From: Mesorhizobium metallidurans STM 2683
Lineage (GTDB): Bacteria; Pseudomonadota; Alphaproteobacteria; Rhizobiales; Rhizobiaceae
Reading direction: 5' to 3'
DNA: 64,000 nt
Assembly (NCBI RefSeq): GCF_000350085.1
Contig: NZ_CAUM01000150.1
Span: forward strand, 1 to 64,000
A model generated the notes under the pieces. That model saw nothing but the letters and a program-made list of their open reading frames with translations, was not told the origin of the DNA and searched no databases. The position numbers were made by a program, and so were the translations under genes. Below, piece by piece: positions 54,946-62,679 of the stretch (its first letter is position 1; the number at the start of each line of letters is the position of its first letter).

Positions 54946-56472
54946 ATGGGCAATCATGCCGTGTTCCGCGTGGACGGCCTGAGGAAATCCTTCGGCCATA
55001 TCGAGGTGCTTGGCGGCGTCTCGCTCGAACTGCATGCCGGCGAAGTCACCGTGCTGATGGGCGCCAACGGCGCCGGCAAATCCACCCTGGTCAAGATCAT
55101 CAGCGGCGTCTATGAGCGCGGCGGCGGCACCATGGGCCTGGCAGGCCCAGATTTTGCCCACAAAGCCTTTGCGCCGAACACGCCGGCGGAAGCGATCCGT
55201 GCCGGCGTCGTCACCGTTCACCAGAACATCAATGACGGCGTCGTCGCCGATCTCGACGTCGCCACCAATCTGACGCTCGACCGGCTGAGCGGCAGCAGTG
55301 CGCCGTTCCTGTTCAATCCGGGCCGGGTGCGCCGCGAGGCGAAGGCCGTTGCCGACCGCATGGGGCTGGTCATCGACCTCAGGGCCCGCATCAGCGATCT
55401 TTCACTGGCCGACCGCCAGATGGTGGCGATTGCGCGCGCCATGGCGCATCAGCCGAAAGTGCTGATCCTCGACGAGCCGACCTCTTCCCTGTCCAGCACT
55501 GAGGCCGACCGGCTGTTCGCGCTGCTCGATCGGCTGCGCGAGCAAGGCGTGGCGATCCTCTATATCTCGCATCGCGTGTCGGACATCAGGCGGCTTGCCG
55601 ACCGCATCGTCTCGATGCGCGACGGCATCATCTCGGGCGTCTTCGACCAGAAGCCGCTCGACTATGAAGGCGCGGTCAACGCCATGCTCGGCCGCAAGAT
55701 CCATCTCGACCGCATCGTCGCGAGGAACTCGGCCAAGGCTGTCCTGACGGCCGACGGCCTGCGCATTGCGGAAGGCGCCCGGCCATTCTCGCTGACGCTC
55801 GGCGACGGCGAGGTCGTAGCCGTCACCGGCCTCGTCGGCGTCGGCAAGACCGCGCTCGCCGAGATGCTGTTTGGCGTGCGCAAGCCGCTCGCCGGCACCA
55901 TGACCATGAACGGCAGGCCCTATGCACCAGGATCGGCCGGTGAGGCGATCGCGGCCGGCGTGTTCCTCGTCGCCAAGGACCGCGCGACAAGCGGCATCGT
56001 CGGCGACTTCAACATCGAGCGGAATGTCAGCCTGCCGTTCCTCAAGCGGACCTCGCGCCTCGGTGTTCTCAGGCGCCGTATCGAACGCGCCACGGCCCGC
56101 CGGCAGATCCAGGAACTGGGCATCGTCTGCCGCTCGGAGAAGGACGAGATGTCGGCCCTTTCCGGCGGCAATCAGCAGAAGGTGATGGTGGCACGCTGGA
56201 TGTCGCAGGCCGCCAGACTGTTCATCCTGGACGAGCCGTTTCAGGGCGTCGACATCTCCGCCCGGCGCGACATCGCGGCCAAGCTCAGGGCAAGCGCCAG
56301 CGGCCGGGCGACACTGCTGTTCGTCACCGAACTCGACGAGGCGCTGGAGACGGCCGACCGCATCCTGGTGATGTCGGAGCAGACGATCGTCGGCGAACAT
56401 CGCAACGCCGACATCGATCTCGAGCGCCTGCTGGCCGAAGTGGCGGGTAGGCCGCTGCACAGCGCGGCATAG
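54946..56472 (+). CDS. Ribose-type ABC ATPase, probable 5-methylthioribose importer
   Basis: A 508-residue RbsA-like tandem ATPase. First half: Walker A GANGAGKSTLVK near residue 40, signature LSLADRQMVAIARA, Walker B VLILDEPTSSLS near 170. Second half: GLVGVGKTALAE near 293 and ALSGGNQQKVMVARWM, Walker B LFILDEPFQGVD near 425. The start at 54946 has GGGAGG 6 bases upstream; an upstream extension of the frame would begin inside the operator. The next gene, a permease, starts 85 bases after the stop. Divergence from mtnK suggests that the cargo is 5-methylthioribose. Confidence 0.88.
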   Translation: MGNHAVFRVDGLRKSFGHIEVLGGVSLELHAGEVTVLMGANGAGKSTLVKIISGVYERGGGTMGLAGPDFAHKAFAPNTPAEAIRAGVVTVHQNINDGVVADLDVATNLTLDRLSGSSAPFLFNPGRVRREAKAVADRMGLVIDLRARISDLSLADRQMVAIARAMAHQPKVLILDEPTSSLSSTEADRLFALLDRLREQGVAILYISHRVSDIRRLADRIVSMRDGIISGVFDQKPLDYEGAVNAMLGRKIHLDRIVARNSAKAVLTADGLRIAEGARPFSLTLGDGEVVAVTGLVGVGKTALAEMLFGVRKPLAGTMTMNGRPYAPGSAGEAIAAGVFLVAKDRATSGIVGDFNIERNVSLPFLKRTSRLGVLRRRIERATARRQIQELGIVCRSEKDEMSALSGGNQQKVMVARWMSQAARLFILDEPFQGVDISARRDIAAKLRASASGRATLLFVTELDEALETADRILVMSEQTIVGEHRNADIDLERLLAEVAGRPLHSAA

Positions 56473-56557
56473 GATCACAAGCCGATAATGGGACGTGGAA
56501 CGGAGACGGCATGAGTTCAGTTTGGCCAGAAACGGCAGCAGCGCGCGGGAGCGCTGA

Positions 56558-57553
56558 ATGACGCTGCGCGACCACGCTATTCGCTACGGCTTCATCCTTC
56601 TGCTGTTCGGGCTGATCGCTTATTTCGCCACCGCCGCCGACGGCTTCGTCTCGCCGCAGAGCGCCGTCTTCATCTTCCAGTCGGTCGCCATCACCGGCGT
56701 GCTGGCGCTCGGCGTCACCGCCACCCTGGTCGTCGGCGGCTTCGATCTGTCGATCGGCTCCGTCGCCACCAGTGCCATGATGGCGGCCGCCTATGTGATG
56801 GTGGTGCTGGAGCAGAATGCCGTCGTCGCTGTCATCGCCTGTCTGCTGATCGGCGCCGTTGTCGGCCTCATCAATGGCTGGTTGATCGTCTATATGCGCG
56901 TGCCCGACCTGCTGGCGACGCTCGGCATGATGTTCCTGCTTGTCGGCTTGCAGCGCATACCAACCGAGGGCCGCTCGATCGCCACCGGCATGACCATGCC
57001 CGACGGTTCGGTCGCCAACGGCAAGTTCTCCGACGCCTTCCTGGCGCTCGGACGCCACCGCTTCGATTTCTTCATCCCGAACCTCATTCCGGTGTCGGTC
57101 GTCGTGCTGCTCGTGCTGGCGGCGCTGATCTGGTTCTTTCTCGAATACACCCGTTTCGGACGCATGATGTATGCGGTCGGCAGCAATGAGCGGGCCGCCG
57201 AACTCGCCGGCGCGCCTGTCAAGGCATACAAAATCTGGGCCTACATTATTTCAGGAGTTTTTGCCTCGATCGGCGGCATTTTGCTGGCTGCCCGGCTTGG
57301 ACGCGGCGACATCGCCTCGGGTAATAATCTCCTGCTCGACGCTGTCGCGGCGGCGCTGATCGGCTACGCGGTGCTCGGGGCCGCCAAGCCGAACGCCTTC
57401 GGCACGGCCGTCGGCGCGCTGTTCGTCGGCATCCTGCTGCAAGGCCTGACCATGATGAACGCGCCTTACTATACGCAGGATTTCGTCAAGGGCGTGGTGC
57501 TCGTGGTCGCCCTTGTCTTCACCTTCGCCCTTTCCGGTAGGGGCAGGAGATAG
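56558..57553 (+). CDS. Ribose-type ABC permease, probable 5-methylthioribose importer
   Basis: A 331-residue RbsC-like permease; the first span is YGFILLLFGLIAYFATAADG (residue 9 on). Family marks are ATLVVGGFDLSIGSVATSAM near residue 55 and AVGSNERAAELAGAPV near 207. A GGGAG ribosome site precedes the ATG. There is only one permease gene, so the channel is probably a homodimer. The 85-base gap before it holds no gene. Confidence 0.88.
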   Translation: MTLRDHAIRYGFILLLFGLIAYFATAADGFVSPQSAVFIFQSVAITGVLALGVTATLVVGGFDLSIGSVATSAMMAAAYVMVVLEQNAVVAVIACLLIGAVVGLINGWLIVYMRVPDLLATLGMMFLLVGLQRIPTEGRSIATGMTMPDGSVANGKFSDAFLALGRHRFDFFIPNLIPVSVVVLLVLAALIWFFLEYTRFGRMMYAVGSNERAAELAGAPVKAYKIWAYIISGVFASIGGILLAARLGRGDIASGNNLLLDAVAAALIGYAVLGAAKPNAFGTAVGALFVGILLQGLTMMNAPYYTQDFVKGVVLVVALVFTFALSGRGRR

Positions 57554-57600
57554 CTTTCGGCCGGATCAGATTTTTGAGTTCAACAAGTGGAGGAAACGAC

Positions 57601-58654
57601 GTGAAGATCACAAGAAGACTTTTGGCCAAGGCAGCCCTCGGGCTGGCCGGTGCAACAATGCTGATGCAGTTCCCGGCTTTTGCCGCTGACAAGCCGGCGC
57701 CCTTCGACAAGCCGGGCGTCAAGATCGCGCTGGTCCGCTATCTCTCGACCGGTGATTTTTTTCCAGGCCTATCTCTCCGGCGTCGAGGCGCAGTCGAAGG
57801 CCCTCGGCGTCGATCTGCGCGTGCTCGACAGCCGCCAGGACGCAGCACTTCAGGCCGACATGGTCGACCAGGCCATCGCGCTCGGCGTGCAGGGCATCAT
57901 CATCCAGCACGGGCTGACGGAATCGATGAAGGAGGCCGCCCAGCGCGCCGTCGACGCCGGCATCAAGGTCGTCGCCTTCGACGTCAATGTCGAGAACCCT
58001 GAGATTCCGCAGGTCGAGCAGTCCGACCGCGACCTTGCGCGGCTGGCGCTCGAACAGGCGGTCAAGGACAATGGCGAGAGCTGGAAAGCCGGCTATGTCT
58101 ATGTCGCCGGCATCGCGCCGCTCGACCGCCGCAACGAGACCTGGGTCGACGTCAAGAAGAAGTTTGCCGGCATCAACGAAGTCGCCATGTTCGGCACGCT
58201 CGACAATCCGATCGCCAATTCGGTCGCCAACCAGGCCCGCTCGGTGCTGTCGGCCCATCCCGACATCAAGGTGATGTTCGCCCCCTATGACGAATTCGCC
58301 AAGGGCGTGAAGATCGCCGTCGACGAGGCCGGTCTGTCCAAGGACATCAAGATTTATTCGGCCGACATCTCGACGTCCGACATCGCCGCGATGCGCGAGC
58401 CCGACAGCGCCTGGGCGGCGACCGCAGCCACCAACCCGGCCGTCGTCGGCCAGGTCTCGGTGCGCGTGCTGGCGCAGCTGCTTGCCGGCGAAGATCCCGG
58501 CCATAACGTCATCGTGCCGCCGACGCTGATCACCCAGAAAGACCTGGTCGACAAGGACATCAAGAACATGGAGGATCTCTCGGCCAAGCTGCCGCAATTC
58601 GCCCATGCCGATGTCGCCATGCCGGCCTGGATGCCGAACCCGAACGCGAAATAG
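57601..58654 (+). pseudogene. Ribose-type binding protein gene with a +1 frameshift in a T-run
   Basis: The GTG at 57601 has GGAGG 9 bases upstream and starts a Sec signal (KITRRLLAKAALGLAGATML, cleavage after AFA near residue 28). The frame reads normally to LVRYLSTGDFF and is then lost. The rest of the protein, from FFQAYLSGVEAQSKALG to the end MPNPNAK, continues in the next frame up to 58654. The break falls in a run of seven T at 57756-57762; six T would restore one open frame of about 350 codons. All downstream family motifs (IIIQHGLTESM, MFAPYDEFAKGVKIAV) are intact. A sequencing error, a recent mutation or transcriptional slippage are all possible. The protein would be the binding component of the methylthioribose importer. 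Confidence 0.85.
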
Positions 58655-58675
58655 CTTTCCATCGCAGGCAGAAAG

Positions 58676-58704
58676 AAAGAGCGGCACGCGAGCCGCTCTT
58701 TTCT
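58676..58704 (+). terminator. Rho-independent terminator after the importer operon
   Basis: AAAGAGCGGC (58676-58685) pairs with GCCGCTCTTT (58692-58701) around a 6-base loop, and the T-run continues TTTTC. It lies 22 bases after the binding-protein stop. It also precedes the parE stop on the other strand, and its flanking A-run could allow it to act in both directions. Confidence 0.8.
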
Positions 58705-58709
58705 TCGGT

Positions 58710-58998
58710 TTACAGCCAGTGCTCCGGATCGCGCATCCCGTGGACGATCGCCACGACCAGGATGCTCTCCAACTGCGGTTCGTAGATGACGATGTAGCGG
58801 CCTTCGATGAGCACGCGGGCCGTCACGCTCAACTCTGGTCTGGCTGTGCCCCATCTTGGGATGTTCCGCCGCCAGCTCCAACTTGTCAAAAATGCGCATA
58901 AGCAGCTTGTCGGCCGCCTTTTCATTGTCGACTGCGATGGTGCGCCAAATATCCCGCAAATCCCGCGAGGCGCGTGGCGTGAGCCGATATCTAGCCAC
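58710..58998 (-). pseudogene. parE: ParE/RelE-family toxin with a frameshift
   Basis: The gene starts at 58998 with ARYRLTPRASRDLRDIW and IFDKLELAAEHPKMG, then changes frame. The proper C-terminal half (TARPELSVTARVLIEGRYIV, later VVAIVHGMRDPEHWL) is in another frame and ends at 58710. The break is in a run of four G on the minus strand (58849-58852); three G would join the two parts into a normal protein of about 95 residues. As written, the toxin would lose its C-terminal half and the frame would run on to 58354 inside the neighbouring gene. Start overlaps the antitoxin stop by 8 bases. Confidence 0.8.
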
Positions 58999-59266
58999 GG
59001 GCGCGGCGTTCTGCCTTCAAACCACGTATAAACTCGGCGGGTTCGACTTCCACCGGTTTGCCGCTGGCCATCCCATCGGCATAGGCCCGTTTCAAGTGTT
59101 CCAGCTCCAAGGCGCGCAATTCCTCGCGCTGTTCCCACAGGCGCAAGGCGTCCCGGACAATCTCGCTGTTGGAGGCATATCCCCCACCTTCGACAGCGCT
59201 TTGCAGGCGGGCCGCCTGCTGCGGGGTGAGGGATATTGTAAGGGTGCGCATCGGTTCGGTTTTCAT
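58991..59266 (-). CDS. parD: ParD-like antitoxin (ribbon-helix-helix)
   Basis: An antitoxin of about 91 residues. The N-terminal ribbon-helix-helix is MRTLTISLTPQQAARL followed by GGYASNSEIVRDALRLWEQR, a ParD/CC2985-type DNA-binding fold. The C-terminal part (FIRGLKAERRARG) is the toxin-binding tail. Starts at 59284, 59266 or 59251 are possible, and none has a strong ribosome site. It precedes parE with an 8-base overlap, the normal order for the family. It would autoregulate the pair from the AT-rich stretch just upstream (TATATATA near 59271-59280). Confidence 0.82.
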   Translation of the reverse strand: MKTEPMRTLTISLTPQQAARLQSAVEGGGYASNSEIVRDALRLWEQREELRALELEHLKRAYADGMASGKPVEVEPAEFIRGLKAERRARG

Positions 59267-59362
59267 GCCGACTATATATATCACGCCTCACAAGAACTAA
59301 CAATATTTGTTAGGTTTCTAGCATCCCTGCCTTGATCCTCGTGCTCATGGCAGGGGATTTGC

Positions 59363-61417
59363 CTAGCGCAGCGCCGCGGCGATGTTGCCGCCGTCCACCG
59401 TCGTCACATCGGCGGTGGTCCGCTCGGCCAGCGCGTGATGCAGGAAGGCCTGCGCCACATCCTGCGCCGTCACTTCCTGGCCGAGCAGATTGCCGGACAT
59501 GTACTCCTTCTCCGACACGCCGCGCGCACCCGAGCGGCTGGCGATCATGGCGTCGGTCAACAGTCCGGAACGGATGCGGTCGGCGTTGACGGCATTCGAG
59601 CGGATGCCGTGAGCGCCGTAGTCCAGCGCATATTGCCTGGACAGGAACAGTGTCGCCGCCTTCGGTATGCCGTAGGCGCCGAACTTCGGACCTGGATTGA
59701 CTGCCTGCTTGGAGGTGTTGAACAGAAGCACGCCGCCGGTGCCCTGTTCGAGCATGATGCGCACGGCGTTCTGTGCCGCCGATTGGTGGGCGAAGAAATT
59801 GAGCTCGAAGCTCTTGCGCAAAGTGGCGTCGTCGAGCTCGCCGATCCGGCCTTCCCAGGCAGCGCCCGCGTTGGAAACCAGGATGTCGACACCGCCGAAG
59901 ACGGCGACGGCCTTGTCGAACGCAGCGCGCATCTCCCCCGGATCGGTGATGTCGGTGCCGATGCCGATCGAGTTGTTGCCCGCCTTCCTTGCGGCCTCGG
60001 CGGCTTTCGTTGCGTCGAGGTCGACAATGACGGCGTGCGCCCCATTGTCGGCGAACAGCTTTGCGGTGGCGGCGCCGATCGCGCCGGCGCCGCCGGTGAC
60101 CAGCACCACCTGGCCGGTCAGCGGTTTCGGCTTGTTGGAGGCGAGCTTGGCCTGTTCCAGCGACCAGTATTCGAGCGGGAACAGGTCGGCTTTCGACAGT
60201 GGCCGGAAGTCGCCGACCGCCTCTGCTCCGCGCACCGCCTCGATCCACATCTCGCCGACATCGGAGGCGATCCTGGCATCCTTCAGCGTGCGGCCATGGC
60301 CGAACATGCCGAGGCCCGGCACCAGCGTCAGGCGCGGCATCGGGTCGAGCATCGTGCGCTTGATGTCGTCGAGCCCGTCATTGCTTTCGAAATAGGCGCG
60401 ATAATCCTTGGCGAATGCCTCGACGTGGCTGCGGATGACGGATTTGTAGTCGCCGATTTTCGCCAAGTCGGGCGCCGGCAGCGCCATCGGTCCGGTCTTG
60501 ATGCGGATCGACAGGTCGGGCGTCGACACGCCGCGCCCGGCATAGTCGGCAATCCTGGCCGAGTTGATGAAATCGACAATCGCGTCCGAGGTGCGGAAAT
60601 CGCTGATCATGCGGTCGAAGCGGCCTTCGCCGCGCGCCACGGCCACAGCGCCGCGCAGCATCGGCGCAAGATCCGCCGCCGTCGCCAGTCTCGCTGGCAG
60701 GACGGCTTTTTCGGTGCGCGGCTTGCCATGCCTGCCGATGAAATCCTCGGCGACGTTCACATAGTGGATCATCCGGTCATAGGCCTGCTTGGCATCGTCG
60801 CCGAACGTGAAGATGCCATGCTTGTCGAGGATCAGGCCTTCGACGGTCGGGTCGGCTTCGAAGACATCGGCAGCTGCTTTCGCCAGATCGAAGCCCGGCA
60901 TGATGTAGGGCACATAACCCATCTTGCTGCCGAAAACCTTCTCGCTCAGCGCCTCGCTGTCGTCCTGGTCGACGATGGCCAGAATGGCGGTCGAATGCGT
61001 GTGGTCGACGAATTTGTGCGGCAGGAAGGCATGCAGCAGCGTTTCGACCGAAGGGTTGGGCGAGGATGGATCGATGAGGTTCGCCCGCTGCAGGGCGACC
61101 ATGTCCTCGTCTGAGAGTTTTTTGAGCGACCGCGCCTTCAGCAGCGCGCCGAGCTTGACCGCCGGCAGCCCCTGAGGCTCGATGACGCCCATGTCCCAGC
61201 CGCTGCCCTTGACGCAGAGCACGTCCCATTCGTCGCCGACGAGGTCGGTCGCTTTCGTCTTGCAAGAGGTGTTGCCGCCGCCATGCAGGACAAGCCGGGG
61301 TTCGCCTCCCAGAAGCCGTGTCGTGTAGACGCGCAGCGCCAGATCCCGGCTGACACCCCTTTCCGCATAGTCGGCAACCAGCTTTTCCGCATCGCCGTCA
61401 TTCCACAGGTTTTTCAT
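59363..61417 (-). CDS. Bifunctional class II aldolase / short-chain dehydrogenase
   Basis: A 684-residue fusion. The N-terminal 400 residues are a class II (fuculose/rhamnulose-phosphate-type) aldolase with VLHGGGNTSCK near residue 40 and the zinc pair in FVDHTHSTAIL near 128. The C-terminal 250 residues are an SDR dehydrogenase with VLVTGGAGAIGAATAKLFAD near 430, SNAG near 510 and the catalytic Y/K in FGAYGIPKAATLF near 575. It is of the RhaD type known in rhizobial rhamnose use (rhamnulose 1-phosphate to DHAP plus lactaldehyde, which is then oxidised). No rhaI, rhaU or rhamnose importer is present, so another ketose 1-phosphate may be the substrate. The start at 61417 fits; the frame is open further upstream without family sequence. 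Confidence 0.88.
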   Translation of the reverse strand: MKNLWNDGDAEKLVADYAERGVSRDLALRVYTTRLLGGEPRLVLHGGGNTSCKTKATDLVGDEWDVLCVKGSGWDMGVIEPQGLPAVKLGALLKARSLKKLSDEDMVALQRANLIDPSSPNPSVETLLHAFLPHKFVDHTHSTAILAIVDQDDSEALSEKVFGSKMGYVPYIMPGFDLAKAAADVFEADPTVEGLILDKHGIFTFGDDAKQAYDRMIHYVNVAEDFIGRHGKPRTEKAVLPARLATAADLAPMLRGAVAVARGEGRFDRMISDFRTSDAIVDFINSARIADYAGRGVSTPDLSIRIKTGPMALPAPDLAKIGDYKSVIRSHVEAFAKDYRAYFESNDGLDDIKRTMLDPMPRLTLVPGLGMFGHGRTLKDARIASDVGEMWIEAVRGAEAVGDFRPLSKADLFPLEYWSLEQAKLASNKPKPLTGQVVLVTGGAGAIGAATAKLFADNGAHAVIVDLDATKAAEAARKAGNNSIGIGTDITDPGEMRAAFDKAVAVFGGVDILVSNAGAAWEGRIGELDDATLRKSFELNFFAHQSAAQNAVRIMLEQGTGGVLLFNTSKQAVNPGPKFGAYGIPKAATLFLSRQYALDYGAHGIRSNAVNADRIRSGLLTDAMIASRSGARGVSEKEYMSGNLLGQEVTAQDVAQAFLHHALAERTTADVTTVDGGNIAAALR

Positions 61418-61509
61418 CTTTAGCTTGGCCCGATTGTTGTCTTTGTCGTTGTGAACAGGAATGCCGCGACGCTTTGATGACAACGCGCTTGCGGCAAGAA
61501 ATGTGGTTG

Positions 61510-62475
61510 CTATGAGGCCTTTTCTGCCGCAGGCCCGGCATGGTCCAGCAGCCGCCGCGCCATTCGCGCGCCGACCACGAGATGTGTGCACAGCCCGCCG
61601 CTGATCGCCGCGATCAGCGGTTCGAACTTGCTGTCCTCCTGCACGACCATGAGCCGTTTCTCGATCTTGCGCAGCGATGACAGCTCCGCCGAAATGACCC
61701 GGCGATTGTAGCTGCAGTCGAGCGCCTTGCCTTCGGCGTCGATGATCTGCCCGGCGATGACGCCGGCCGCCCCCGCCTTTCGCAATGCCCCCATCTCCTC
61801 GGCCGTCAGCGCGCCGCATTTGACGACATGGCTGTCGGCGTCGACGGTGCCGGCCGAATAGAGCGCCAGGTCGCAGTCGCCAATGCCCGACAATTGCTCG
61901 CGAATCACCGGCTCGGCGCGCAGGCCACGCGCCAGTTCTTCCGTCGTCAGCACCAGCGGCGCATAGAAATTGAGCCCCTTGGCGTTGAGCCGGCGCGCGA
62001 TCTCCATGGTGCATTGGTCGGGCCGGTACGAATAGGGGGCTCCGAGATTGCCGCAGAGCTGCACCACCGTGACGTCCTGCAGGTCGGCATAGGACATGAT
62101 GTCGGCGATCATATAGACGGTCCGTCCCCAGGCGACGCCGATGCGGTCGCCCTTCTTGACCAGTTCGAGAAAGACGTTGGCCGCCAGCACCGCGATGTCG
62201 GTCGAGGGATCGGCGGCATGGCCGTTCTCCGGCGCGATCCAGACCGCATCGAGCTTCAGCGCGTCTTCCAGCTTGCGTGCCAGCACGTCGTCGGTGAAGA
62301 GCTGTGTCGAAGTCGAGATGTTGACGATGCCGGTCTCGCGCGCCTTGCGCAGATACATGGCGACCGAGGCACGGGAAATCTTGAGCTGGCTGGCCACCTG
62401 GTCCTGGCGCAGGCCATGGGCATAGTAGAGCCAGGCGGCCTTGTGGATAAGCTGTTCTGCCGGTCGGATCGCCAT
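61510..62475 (-). CDS. SorC-family sugar-responsive transcriptional regulator
   Basis: A 321-residue regulator. The N-terminal helix-turn-helix is GLRQDQVASQLKISRASVAM (residues 21-40). The SorC sensor domain has IGVAWGRTVYMIADIM near residue 118 and CDLALYSAGTVDADS near 205. It precedes the aldolase-dehydrogenase gene by 92 bases on the same strand and probably controls it. SorC regulators respond to phosphorylated sugars, consistent with a ketose-phosphate aldolase target. Confidence 0.85.
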   Translation of the reverse strand: MAIRPAEQLIHKAAWLYYAHGLRQDQVASQLKISRASVAMYLRKARETGIVNISTSTQLFTDDVLARKLEDALKLDAVWIAPENGHAADPSTDIAVLAANVFLELVKKGDRIGVAWGRTVYMIADIMSYADLQDVTVVQLCGNLGAPYSYRPDQCTMEIARRLNAKGLNFYAPLVLTTEELARGLRAEPVIREQLSGIGDCDLALYSAGTVDADSHVVKCGALTAEEMGALRKAGAAGVIAGQIIDAEGKALDCSYNRRVISAELSSLRKIEKRLMVVQEDSKFEPLIAAISGGLCTHLVVGARMARRLLDHAGPAAEKAS

Positions 62476-62533
62476 GCCATCTCCCTATCTGACATTATTC
62501 ACGGCTCTCGACAAAAGTCAAACCGGGGCAGGA

Positions 62534-62549
62534 TATACGCAGGGGTATA
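62534..62549. promoter_or_regulatory. TATAC-GTATA inverted pair upstream of the SorC gene
   Basis: TATAC (62534-62538) and GTATA (62545-62549) form a short inverted repeat with a 6-base spacer, about 60 bases before the SorC start. The 204-base gap is shared with the divergent acyl-CoA ligase. A role as operator is tentative. Confidence 0.3.
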
Positions 62550-62679
62550 CAATGTCCTTTCGCCGGCTGAATCTAGCTTACCGTTGTGCCAAATGCGTCT
62601 TGTCGTAGCATCGTTGGTGGTGACGTCGCGCGAGGCCTGTGATTAGAAGTTCTCGAGAGACAAATGGGGGAGGACGGGG

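Noticed and set aside
58354-58998. 214-codon protein starting as ParE
   Set aside because: After residue 50 or so the frame leaves the toxin sequence and reads the binding-protein gene antisense; this is a result of the frameshift and not a longer toxin.
59363-62014. 883-codon version of the aldolase-dehydrogenase gene
   Set aside because: The extra N-terminal part overlaps the SorC gene in another frame and has no aldolase sequence; the start at 61417 fits the family.
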